IMG/VR virus record: IMGVR_UViG_3300045972_000017
Location: 1-35,088 of that record
Length of the DNA stretch: 35,088 nt
DNA from: a virus
Reading direction: 5' to 3' (one strand)
In this document: positions 13,430 to 20,752 of the stretch, one piece after another
How positions within the stretch are numbered: position 1 is the first letter of the stretch
How the letters are laid out: every line of letters starts with the position of its first letter
Program-made: the position numbers and the translations under genes
The notes under the pieces: generated by a model
Database searches by the model: none
Told to the model about the DNA's origin: nothing
The model's input: the letters and a program-made list of their open reading frames with translations, nothing else

Positions 13430-13849
13430 ATGGCCGACTTTTTCAAGAGTGTTGAGACCTTCAACAAGATGTACCGCATCCCCTGCCCGGCCACCCCGGG
13501 GCTCCATGGGGGCATGACCCAGCGCATCCAACAGTTCCAGTCCATGGTGCAGCACGAGCTGACTGAGGGCGGGGAGATTGCTGAGAAGGTCCAGGACGGC
13601 GCACCGCAGATCGAGATCCTTACCGACCTCGCCGACTGGCTGGGGGACATTGTGGTGTATGCGACGTCCGAGGCCGTGCGCTACGGCATCCCGCTGCCCG
13701 AGGTGCTTGCCATCATCATGGAGAGCAACGCCTCCAAGCTACAGGCTGACGGCACTGCCAAGTTCGTCGATGGTAAGCTCCAGAAGGGGCCGAACTATTG
13801 GAAACCCGAGCCCCGTATCCGGGCTCTTCTTGAGGAGAAGCTGAATTGA
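13430..13849 (+). CDS. MazG/PRA-PH-like NTP pyrophosphohydrolase
   Basis: ATG 13430 follows AAGGAAAGG. The 139-residue all-alpha protein has the metal-binding pattern of the MazG/HisE/dUTPase superfamily: QHELTEGGEIAEKV (E-x3-E type helix), then LADWLGDIVVYATSEAVRYG (D and E/D metal ligands), then IMESNASKL and GPNYWKPEPRI at the end. Members hydrolyse nucleoside triphosphates or phosphoribosyl-ATP. Beside a thymidylate synthase homologue, a plausible role is shaping the dNTP pool, for instance removing an unmodified nucleotide. Its end overlaps the TTG of the next gene (TTGA). Confidence 0.8.
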   Translation: MADFFKSVETFNKMYRIPCPATPGLHGGMTQRIQQFQSMVQHELTEGGEIAEKVQDGAPQIEILTDLADWLGDIVVYATSEAVRYGIPLPEVLAIIMESNASKLQADGTAKFVDGKLQKGPNYWKPEPRIRALLEEKLN

Positions 13850-14823
13850 GAAGCATCACAGTTCCCGGTGTCAACCAAGCCTTCGTGGAAGGATGGTGGC
13901 ACCTGAAGACGAGCGGGGTGCGGGAGGAATCCCGTAACGGCCCCGTGCTCGTGTCCCCCGACCCCGTCTGTACGACTTACTTCTACCCCCAGCAGCGGGT
14001 GCTGTTCAACGAGAAGCGGGACGCCAACCCCGTGTTCCACTTGATGGAGTCCCTGTGGATGCTGGCAGGTCAGGCCGAGATTGCGTGGCTGGAGCAGTTC
14101 AACGCAGGCATATCTAGGTATGCAGAGCCGGAAGGGTACATCCACGGAGCCTATGGAGCTCGGTGGCGTTTCTGGTCTGGGTTCGACCAGCTAGATGTGC
14201 TGGTAGACAAGTTCAAGAATGATCTTGGAACCCGACACGGTGTTCTACAGATGTGGGATGCAGAAACCGACATCGACGGCGACTGGAAAGACAGGCCATG
14301 TAACACTCACATCTACTTCGACTGTCGCCCAGGAATGGGTGGGCAGCGCAGGCTGAACATGACGGTGTGCTGCCGGAGTAATGACATGCTGTGGGGTGCC
14401 TACGGCGCCAACGTGGTGCACATGAGCATCCTGCAAGAGTGGCTGGCTGCGGCGATTGGCGTGCCGATGGGTGTGTACCGCCAGATGTCCAACAACTTCC
14501 ACGTCTACCTGGACAATGAGCAGGTCAAGCACTTCCTGGACAACCCGCCAGACGAGTGCCACCAGAAGTACCCGGAAGTCTACCCCCTCCTTTCACCGGG
14601 GGAACCCCCCATGCAGTTCTTGACGGACTGCGACCGCATTTCGTCCGGAGCACTGGATGGCTTTCAGACTCGGTTCTTTAAGAACGTGGCTGGCCCGCTG
14701 GCGGATGCCTACCTGTCCCGCAAGGCCGGGCGTCCCATGGACCTCGGAGCCATCGCCGACTGTGACTGGAAACAAGCGTTCCAACAATGGCTCAACAGGA
14801 GAAGCAGCAGTGTCAAAAGCTAA
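13846..14823 (+). CDS. thymidylate synthase family enzyme (candidate dUMP/dCMP hydroxymethylase)
   Basis: It starts at TTG 13846, with GAGGAG upstream, and has 325 residues. Conserved elements are RDANPVFHLMESLWMLAG (58-75), GAYGARWRF (101-109), the catalytic cysteine in RPCNTHIYF (C152), CRSNDMLWGAYGANVVHMS (176-194) and NNFHVYLDN (216-224). This is the phage branch of the thymidylate synthase fold with GAYGAN in place of the bacterial GLPFN. That branch includes true dTMP synthases and hydroxymethylases that make 5-hydroxymethyl-dUMP or -dCMP. Position in a block with hydroxymethylpyrimidine-modifying families favours the hydroxymethylase reading; motif reading alone cannot decide. It is translationally coupled upstream and overlaps the DUF3310 gene. 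Confidence 0.85.
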   Translation: MRSITVPGVNQAFVEGWWHLKTSGVREESRNGPVLVSPDPVCTTYFYPQQRVLFNEKRDANPVFHLMESLWMLAGQAEIAWLEQFNAGISRYAEPEGYIHGAYGARWRFWSGFDQLDVLVDKFKNDLGTRHGVLQMWDAETDIDGDWKDRPCNTHIYFDCRPGMGGQRRLNMTVCCRSNDMLWGAYGANVVHMSILQEWLAAAIGVPMGVYRQMSNNFHVYLDNEQVKHFLDNPPDECHQKYPEVYPLLSPGEPPMQFLTDCDRISSGALDGFQTRFFKNVAGPLADAYLSRKAGRPMDLGAIADCDWKQAFQQWLNRRSSSVKS

Positions 14824-15250
14824 CGAAACACAGGTGGGCGGCGACCACTATCACTCCCAAGGCAATCAGCTCCAGCACTGGGACGTAGTCAGGATCTTCA
14901 AGCTGGACTACTTCCAGGGTCAGATCACGAAGTACGTTCTTCGTTGGAAGGACAAGCACAGCACCCACGAGGGTCGGGTGCAGGACTTGAAGAAGGCCCG
15001 GCACTTCCTGGACAAGTACATCGAGACTGCCGAAGACTGGGACTTCCGGCTGGCCGAGGAGCTGATCTCCAAGGAGCCTATGGTCGTAAGAACAGAGGTC
15101 CACACGTGGTGCGCCGTGGAGGGTTACTTTGGCAACATGACGCAGGAGTATAAGTGCCTGCACTGCCATGTTTGCACCGTGGCAGCGGCCCCGCCGGAGG
15201 CTTGCCCCGCCTGCGGCAACGGCCAAGACGGGCTTACGCGCCCCAAGTAA
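14810..15250 (+). CDS. DUF3310 (SaV-like) protein with C-terminal zinc ribbon
   Basis: It starts at GTG 14810 with AGGAG eight bases upstream and overlaps the thymidylate synthase gene by 14 bases. Residues 4-60 are DUF3310: TQVGGDHYHS, then LQHWDVVRIFKLDYFQGQIT and KYVLRWKDK. This small phage domain was proposed as a nucleotide-metabolism protein and is often found with thymidylate synthases. The last 40 residues add a putative zinc ribbon (CLHCHVC ... CPACG). The fusion could tether the domain to DNA or to a partner enzyme. It is the last gene of the modification block. Confidence 0.8.
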   Translation: MSKANETQVGGDHYHSQGNQLQHWDVVRIFKLDYFQGQITKYVLRWKDKHSTHEGRVQDLKKARHFLDKYIETAEDWDFRLAEELISKEPMVVRTEVHTWCAVEGYFGNMTQEYKCLHCHVCTVAAAPPEACPACGNGQDGLTRPK

Positions 15251-15263
15251 GGGCCAGGGCACA

Positions 15264-15288
15264 GCAGGGGCCAAACTTTGGCTCCTGC
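15264..15288 (+). other. intergenic hairpin without T-run
   Basis: GCAGGGGCCAAA and TTTGGCTCCTGC form a near-perfect stem (one G-T wobble) after the DUF3310 stop, in a 149-base gap that otherwise holds only promoter P4. No T-tract follows; it may weaken readthrough from the modification block. Confidence 0.5.
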
Positions 15289-15308
15289 ACCCGCCTGACG
15301 AGCCCAGT

Positions 15309-15352
15309 GTTACAACTTCTTGCTTGCTTTAGAAATATCTAAGGCGCATAGT
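15309..15352 (+). promoter_or_regulatory. putative early promoter P4 (ACAA-box/TTG type)
   Basis: GTTACAACTTC (15309-15319) is identical to P1, followed at the same 15-base offset by TTGCTT (15324-15329) and by CATAGT (15347-15352) after 17 bases. It precedes the gene starting at GTG 15400. Confidence 0.6.
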
Positions 15353-15399
15353 TGCTGTGTGGGGTAGCGCACATTGCGCCGCCGATACAGGAGCCCAGC

Positions 15400-15585
15400 G
15401 TGGCAAAGTTCCAAGTCTATAGGTGCGTACGGATTGACATGGGGGGTCCGTACCTTGAGGTGCAGTGGGCGTCAATGAACACCACCATCGTCGCTGAGAG
15501 CGCGGAGGCTGCTCTGGCAGCAGCTTCCGCCAAGTTCCCCAAGAAACGCGGCATGCTTGCCGTCCAACCAATCGCGGAGAAGTGA
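15400..15585 (+). CDS. small protein, unknown function
   Basis: GTG 15400 is preceded by AGGAG; the in-frame start at 15352 would lie within the promoter. The 61-residue product looks like a small alpha/beta domain: a beta strand (KFQVYRCVRID), another strand (LEVQWASMNTTIVAES), an alanine-rich helix (EAALAAASAKF) and a basic end. Such compact proteins are common in early phage operons; function is unknown. The next gene starts one base after its stop. Confidence 0.6.
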   Translation: MAKFQVYRCVRIDMGGPYLEVQWASMNTTIVAESAEAALAAASAKFPKKRGMLAVQPIAEK

Positions 15586-15586
15586 G

Positions 15587-16231
15587 ATGCAGAAGTATCT
15601 AGCCCTGACCAATGTCGATTCCCTGGACCCCCTGCCCGCGCTGGGGGCGCGGCTGCTGCGGGGGTACGAGAAGCCAGTGGAGACGAAGATCAACGCGTTC
15701 CGAGAGTTCGAGACTCAGAAGTTCGAGCTGAACGACGAGGTGTGCAAGCAAGTCAGCTACCCCGGTGACTTTCTTAAGGCTCTAGCCTATTCCACTGCGT
15801 CGTGCGAAGCAGTGAAGAAGTTCAACAGCGACATGAACAAGCTGGTCCAGAAGACGTGCGGCACGCCAGTCACCAAGGCGCAGGTCTTGGAAGCCCGTGG
15901 GAAGGCCGCAGCCCGGGTGGGTATGCCAGTGAGTCGACTGAATGATCTGTGGGCCAAGCACTGCGAAGAGAAGCGGCTTGGCGGCTACAAGGACTCGGCC
16001 AACGAAGAACTGTATCAGCAAGCCCGGGACTTCTTCAACAGCCTGGGGAAGACTGTGCTGGTGTCTGACTACCACGCAGTTATCGCAGCGAGTGAGGGGG
16101 CGAGTACAGAAGAAGACCCCCACGATTTCTATGCCCAAGCTCGGGCTGCTGTGCTTGGACGGCTTGGTGGCCCCAAGCCCACCCCTGAGCAGTACGGCGC
16201 CATGCTGACGTGGATCGAGAGCCATGCTTAA
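15587..16231 (+). CDS. helical protein, unknown function
   Basis: ATG 15587 follows the previous stop by one base and lies close to GGAGAAG. The 214-residue product is mostly helical and rich in Lys, Glu and Ala. Recognisable landmarks are LLRGYEKPVETKINAFREFE near the N-terminus and ARVGMPVSRLNDLWAKHCEE in the middle. No catalytic motif, membrane segment or domain is evident. It overlaps the HAD gene by eight bases, so the two are coupled and may act together. Confidence 0.6.
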   Translation: MQKYLALTNVDSLDPLPALGARLLRGYEKPVETKINAFREFETQKFELNDEVCKQVSYPGDFLKALAYSTASCEAVKKFNSDMNKLVQKTCGTPVTKAQVLEARGKAAARVGMPVSRLNDLWAKHCEEKRLGGYKDSANEELYQQARDFFNSLGKTVLVSDYHAVIAASEGASTEEDPHDFYAQARAAVLGRLGGPKPTPEQYGAMLTWIESHA

Positions 16232-16703
16232 CAAGGCGCTTCTCCTAGATCGAGACGGGACGCTCATCCTGGAGAAGACCCCTGGCATGCTGCCAAAAGA
16301 CGTGCAGCTCATTCCAGGGGTGCTTGCCAATCTGCGGCAGGCGCGTCTCGATGGGTTCAGGCTCCTGCTGGTGACGAATATGTCGTCAGTGGGCCTGGGG
16401 CTGATTACCGAAGCGCACAGCCGGGCGGTGTTCCGGGCCATGCACAAGCTCCTGCACGATGGAGGCGCACCCCTCGACGACGTATACGTGTGTGACCACT
16501 CCCCCGACGAGGAGTGCTACTGCCGCAAGCCCATGCCGGGGCTCCTGCATCTGGCGATGGCAGAGCACGACGTGGACGCCCGTGAATCCTGGGTGATAGG
16601 TGACCGCGAGACCGACATAAAGGCTGGGGAGAGGGTCTATGGGATGAATACCCACCGCGTTGCGAAGAACCACCCATGGAAGCTTCCGTACAGAGGGTAC
16701 TAG
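16224..16703 (+). CDS. HAD phosphatase, GmhB-like (D,D-heptose 1,7-bisphosphate type)
   Basis: A 159-residue HAD enzyme. Motif I is LLLDRDGTLI (nucleophile D9, acid D11), motif II is LLLVTN (47-52), and motif IV is IGDRETDIKAG (125-135). The zinc site of the GmhB/histidinol-phosphatase branch is present: C90, H92, C98 and C100 in CDHSPDEECYCRKPMPG. GmhB enzymes remove the C7 phosphate from heptose bisphosphate in LPS core synthesis. Here it may feed a nucleotide-sugar route, or simply be a generic phosphatase. A GT9-type glycosyltransferase is encoded in the late arm, which makes a sugar role attractive but unproven. Confidence 0.85.
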   Translation: MLNKALLLDRDGTLILEKTPGMLPKDVQLIPGVLANLRQARLDGFRLLLVTNMSSVGLGLITEAHSRAVFRAMHKLLHDGGAPLDDVYVCDHSPDEECYCRKPMPGLLHLAMAEHDVDARESWVIGDRETDIKAGERVYGMNTHRVAKNHPWKLPYRGY

Positions 16704-16960
16704 ACCCCTGGGGATTGACCAGCAAGCAACAGATGTGTCTGTACTTGCTGGGCACCCTGGGAGGCTACAAGCGGGTAGCGGACCGGCTAGACCTGGGCAT
16801 GGAGACCGTGAAAGAGCACATCAGCCTAGCGATCCAGAAGACCGGGGCGCGGGACGGCACGGTGGCGGCGGTTCGCTGGGCGGTGTGGAACACAAGAAGA
16901 GAACTAGCGGGCGGGGCCCGTTCATCAGGGAGCCAAGGGTGGAGTTGTCACGCAGTATAG
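16676..16960 (+). CDS. LuxR-type (GerE) helix-turn-helix protein
   Basis: ATG 16676 lies inside the end of the HAD gene. Residues 15-70 match the LuxR C-terminal DNA-binding domain: LTSKQQMCLYLLGTLGG, YKRVADRLDLGMETVKEHIS (the HTH, about 31-50) and AIQKTGARDGTVAAVRWAVW. There is no response-regulator receiver domain, so this is a stand-alone 94-residue DNA-binding protein, possibly a middle- or late-gene activator. It is near the end of the rightward arm, a good place for a regulator of the convergent late operon. Confidence 0.75.
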   Translation: MEASVQRVLDPWGLTSKQQMCLYLLGTLGGYKRVADRLDLGMETVKEHISLAIQKTGARDGTVAAVRWAVWNTRRELAGGARSSGSQGWSCHAV

Positions 16961-17133
16961 ACCCCAAGTTCTTCGTAGACATCGTCTGTAAGCCCCCGGT
17001 GCAGTTCAGTGAGAACTGGGGGCTGCGAGATCCAGTGTCCATGGAGTTCCGCCGTGCCTGGGCGCTGGCAGTGGTCAGTAGCTTGCAGGCAAGCCCGCCA
17101 AGCACCGCAAAACCTGCGGGTAGTAGGGCCTAG
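16939..17133 (+). CDS. small protein at end of rightward arm, unknown
   Basis: The start at GTG 16939 is supported by AGGGAG seven bases upstream; the longer in-frame reading back to 16660 is an out-of-frame shadow of the HAD and LuxR genes. The 64-residue product includes IDPKFFVDIVCKPPVQFSE and a helical middle (MEFRRAWALAVVSSLQA) with a Pro/Ala/Ser tail. No family is recognised. It is the last rightward gene before the convergent junction. Confidence 0.5.
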   Translation: MELSRSIDPKFFVDIVCKPPVQFSENWGLRDPVSMEFRRAWALAVVSSLQASPPSTAKPAGSRA

Positions 17134-17143
17134 GCACCTACGT

Positions 17144-17175
17144 AAAAACGGCGCCTGACGCGTCAGAGGCCCCCG
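17144..17175 (-). terminator. leftward terminator region at convergent junction
   Basis: Read on the minus strand, the end of the late operon gives GCC-TC-TGA-CGCG-TCA-GGC, a stem with a two-base bulge built on the perfect palindrome CTGACGCGTCAG (17155-17166). GCCG and TTTTT (plus AAAAA at 17144-17148) follow. A second hairpin, GAGGCCCC/GGGGCCTC (17166-17173 with 17179-17186), overlaps the last codons. Confidence 0.55.
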
Positions 17176-19452
17176 CGTGGGGCCTCACCGTTTGCAGCGG
17201 CCCCCGCCGCTCCCGCGCCAGCGGCCCCCGCCCCCACATTGAACAGCTGCGTCCGCTTCTGGCTCGGCTTGACGGGCACCTCAATCCAACGGTGGCCCTT
17301 GTCGTCAATGTGCTCCGTACCGCCAAGCTGCTTCAGGTACTTCTCCACGTCCTTCTTGTAACGGTCGTAGATACCCTGGTGTTCTGGGGAGAACTTCTCC
17401 TTGGGCGGGTTCTTCTGCATCTCTGTCAGCTTACCGGCAAGCTCCTCAGCGTCTGCCGTGGTGCGCTCCAGGATTCCCTGCCTGCGGTGTAGTTCAAGCT
17501 GCTGGGCTTCCCGCTGATAGTCGTTGTACGGCGTGCCGTCGAAGTTGTTGGGGTGGCTGATAGCTTCCTGGTACGACTCAAGCGACTGCTGAGCGCGGGC
17601 ACGGGAGGACTCTGCTTTGGAGTACTGATTGCCCAGATCCGCCACGGGGTTGACTTTGGGCCACCCCTCCACCGCAGCCACGGTGTCTGCGTCTGCGAAG
17701 CGGACTACCTTGGGCGTATCCTCAAACTGCTTGCGCTTTCCAGCCTTGGCCTTCAGTTCTGCGAAGCTGGAGTCGGCCTCTAAAGCGTCCGCAATGGCGT
17801 CGTGCCCAGACTGTCTATAGCTGGCAATCTCCTTCTCCACCGACTGCACGTCTGCCTGCCCCTCTGCGTAGTGGGCGGAATGCCTGGGCGTTGCAGCCCT
17901 GCTCAGCTCCTCGCGGATAAGTCGGCGGTCCCAGTTCTTCAGCATGGGGTTGATAGACTCGGCGGCAGGGGCGCCACTCAACTTGGCGCGGTGCTCGGCG
18001 CGTAGTACCTCAAGGTCTTCCGAGAAGTCGGTCATCGCCTGCCGCAGCGCACGCTTGATCTTGTTGCCCTTGGCAGTGTCGCCCTGCTTACGGAGTACGT
18101 CCTGCAAGACCTCCACAGTCTTGAAGGGGTCTTCACGGACGGCCTCGGCCTCGTTGTAGGGCAGTGCGTCATACAATACCTTGCGAATCTTCATGTTGTC
18201 GCCAATGGCGATGTCCACATCTGGATTCGTATTGCGGATGTTGGTCAGAGCAGTGTCGAACCGGTCAGCGAACTCCTTGGCCGTGTACTGCTCGTCCCAG
18301 TTGAACGCATGCGACCCGCCTTCGCGAGGTTGCTTGAACGTCTTGAGGTGCCCAAGCTGCTCCTCCACGGACGACAAGTGGCCCTCTATCGCAGTCTTCT
18401 CCTCTGGGGCCAGAGCCTTGAAGTTGGCCCCCCTTCTGCGCCAAGTCGCTCTGGATCTCCACGACGTGGGGGATGCCATCCTGCTCGAACGCCCGCGTGT
18501 GGCCGAAGTACTTCGGGTTCCCAAAGTGGTTGCCCGTGTCGCCGTGGGCGATGGGGAGCTCCCACTGTGTAGTGCGTATGTTCTTGGGAGCGCTGCCCGC
18601 TTCTCCGCTATCCAGCTCAGCCTGCACCATGCGGAGAACCTCCGGGTTGGAGGCACCGGGATTCTCACCCGCCAATCGCTCGTAGATAGCATCCGCAGGA
18701 CCACCATCGTTCCACGGATCTTCGGCTGCCCGACCGATTCTCTCTAGTCCGTAGTCCGCGTACTCGTCGGAGTCCTTGGCGGCAAGGCCGAACTTCTCGG
18801 TCTCTTTGGCCACCTTCTTCACGAGCGTGTTGGCAGACACAGAGTCTTCGCCAATGTCGCTAAGGACCTTCTCCATCACGTCACGCTCAGACTTCGTCAC
18901 CTCGGGGCGGGCGAGCTGCTGGCGGATTGTAGACGTCTGTATCTTGGCCTTGTCAGGCAGGTTCTCAAGCGTCCTGAGCGTTGTGCGTTGAGGAGCCAGG
19001 GCCTCGGACATTGGAATGTCGCCACGGAGGCGCGTGGGGGTCGGCACGCCTGAGTACAGCTTCCCAGCCTCCATCGGCACAGCGCGCTCAATCGCTTGCG
19101 CGCCCATGCGGAAAGGTTTGACCAGCGCGCCGGCCACGGGCGCCACGTTCAGCGCGGTGTCAACAGCGTCATCACGCAGGCGTAGCGTCTGTCCCTTGCC
19201 CGTAGTGAACGGGTTCTCCCCATAGGCAACCCGCTCCGCAGTGCGCTGGAGGGGGCGGATCACCATGTCGCTCACAGCCTCGCCCGGCGTGTAGCCGATG
19301 CCCGGTGGCTTGCTGGAGAGGAAGTCCCCCGCCTTGCGTGCCCCACGGCTGATTAGGTCAGCAATCCGGAAGCGGGGGCCGTCCTGTGGCTTCCACTCGG
19401 ATACCTCGTCCTGCGTCGGGGGCGCAAGGTCTTCGTCATCAGTAGTTGGCAT
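17163..19452 (-). CDS. large late protein split by a +1 frame break (polyvalent-protein-like)
   Basis: Two overlapping frames form one gene of about 762 residues. The first frame runs from ATG 19452 (14-base overlap with the ATP-grasp gene) to HVVEIQSDLAQKG; the second continues ANFKALAPEEKTAIEGHLSS to the stop at 17163. They meet at a run of six Gs on the minus strand (plus 18428-18433), and dropping one G joins them. The sequence around HTRAFEQDGIPHVVEIQSD recalls the HxR...EiQSDW block found in large polyvalent phage proteins. The C-terminal half (for example QGIYDRYKKDVEKYLKQLGG, then HRWIEVPVKP) fits the same domain. It ends the late operon and may be an ejected virion protein. Sequencing error, a broken gene and programmed +1 shifting are all possible. 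Confidence 0.6.
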
Positions 19453-20752
19453 GTTCCGCGTACCCCATCGCATGCAGTGCAGGCAGTTGGTCCTTCAGTC
19501 CCTCGCCCACGTCGTCACGGACGATGGGATTCGCCACGTGGAGCTTGTCCACTGTGCCATAGGCTCGGCGGGCGGCTTGCCGGACGTTGGCGCCGTAGCC
19601 GGTTATTACCGCCACGTAATCACCTGCGGTTGCCCACATTTCCCGTTCCTTGATCCCCTTGCCATCTGGGCCAGAATCGGGTAGCGTCATCAACTGCACT
19701 GCTTGTGGATGAACATGCTGTTGGACGCCACGGGTGATTCCGTAGATCGGCACACCAGAAACTTCTGCTTTCGTAAAATTCCCATGCGGGAAGTCGCCAT
19801 GTGCCAGGATCAAACAGCATCCAATGTCCTCGCTGAAGGTTGTGGTGTCCTTGCCGTCAAGTGCGTCCTTCATCCAGCTGATGGGGTCGCCTTTGGTGGC
19901 GCCCAGCATCATGTTAGCGATGGGCCACCCCAGCCGACACGTCCACTCCGTGGGCCAGGGCTTTCCCTTCTCGTCGATCATGAAGCCCAGCGCCGTGTCG
20001 CCGCGATGCCCAAGGGACAGGAGCTTCTCTTCCAGCTTGCCAAGGGTTTCCTCTCCCAGCTTGGACTTCTTGGTGAAGTAGGCAATAGTTCCCATCTCTC
20101 CAGTGTTCGGCCCGTAGTTGCTGGGCATGAGCTTCTTGTGTTCGAAGCTCTCGTTCCACTGGCCCACCCAGCCCTTGCTCCCCATGAAGCGACTGACCCC
20201 CATCTCGATGCCCTTGATAAACGTCTGGAGCATCACCTCCCCCTTGGGGGGCGGCGTGCGGCGCATCCAGGCCACAAGGTCGGCGGGGCTCTTGCTGACG
20301 TAGGTCAGTGACTTGTCCTCGTTGTCGCCCAGAGTCTTGAATACGTAGCGCTCGTCAGTCTTTATGACGTGCCGCTCTGCCGCTTGCATGGTGGGGAATG
20401 TCATGTATGGGGCGCATTCAATGCCCACGGCTTCCATGGCCTTCATGCCGTCCTTGCGGGAGATCTCCAGCTTCGCGCTCGCTGGCGTGGGGGCGAAGAC
20501 GGGGGCGCCCTTCTTGGCAAAGAACTCCAGGCGCTCGATGTAGTCGTCGTTTGACGTGGAGAAGATCAGGTCCGCCCAGCTTACGCTGCTCACCCAGTTG
20601 TCCACCTTCTCGATGCCCTTGAAGCCCTTGCCAATGTCCTTGGAGTTGGTGGGGCGTGGCTTGATAAACCAGCGGACCTGATGGCCCGCTGTGTGCGCCC
20701 TGATGGCGAAGGACAGGCCCACCCCGTCTTGGTCAATAATCAGGACTTTCAC
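19439..20752 (-). CDS. ATP-grasp ligase, PurD (GARS)-like
   Basis: GTG 20752 overlaps the preceding stop (GTGA). The 437-residue protein is PurD-like throughout. It starts with a Rossmann-type strand (MKVLIIDQDGVGLSFAIRAH); the ATP-grasp fold includes YVFKTLGD (about 136-143) and LQTFIKGIEMGVSRFM (175-190). It also has GPNTGEMGTIAYFT (214-227, PurD GPNTGGMG) and TEWTCRLGWP (268-277, PurD NxRxGDPE region). The end has RRAYGTVDKL and RDDVG. PurD condenses phosphoribosylamine with glycine, but the catalytic region has diverged, so the substrate may differ (peptide-like or sugar-amine ligation). It is embedded between ejection-protein genes in the late operon, which is unusual for purine synthesis. 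Confidence 0.85.
   Translation of the reverse strand: MKVLIIDQDGVGLSFAIRAHTAGHQVRWFIKPRPTNSKDIGKGFKGIEKVDNWVSSVSWADLIFSTSNDDYIERLEFFAKKGAPVFAPTPASAKLEISRKDGMKAMEAVGIECAPYMTFPTMQAAERHVIKTDERYVFKTLGDNEDKSLTYVSKSPADLVAWMRRTPPPKGEVMLQTFIKGIEMGVSRFMGSKGWVGQWNESFEHKKLMPSNYGPNTGEMGTIAYFTKKSKLGEETLGKLEEKLLSLGHRGDTALGFMIDEKGKPWPTEWTCRLGWPIANMMLGATKGDPISWMKDALDGKDTTTFSEDIGCCLILAHGDFPHGNFTKAEVSGVPIYGITRGVQQHVHPQAVQLMTLPDSGPDGKGIKEREMWATAGDYVAVITGYGANVRQAARRAYGTVDKLHVANPIVRDDVGEGLKDQLPALHAMGYAEHANY

Noticed and set aside
16676-16960. A two-component response regulator
   Set aside because: Only the DNA-binding domain is present; there is no receiver domain and no kinase gene.
16660-17133. A single 157-residue ORF across the end of the rightward arm
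   Set aside because: Its first part is an out-of-frame reading of the HAD and LuxR-type genes; only the part from GTG 16939, with its own ribosome site, is kept.
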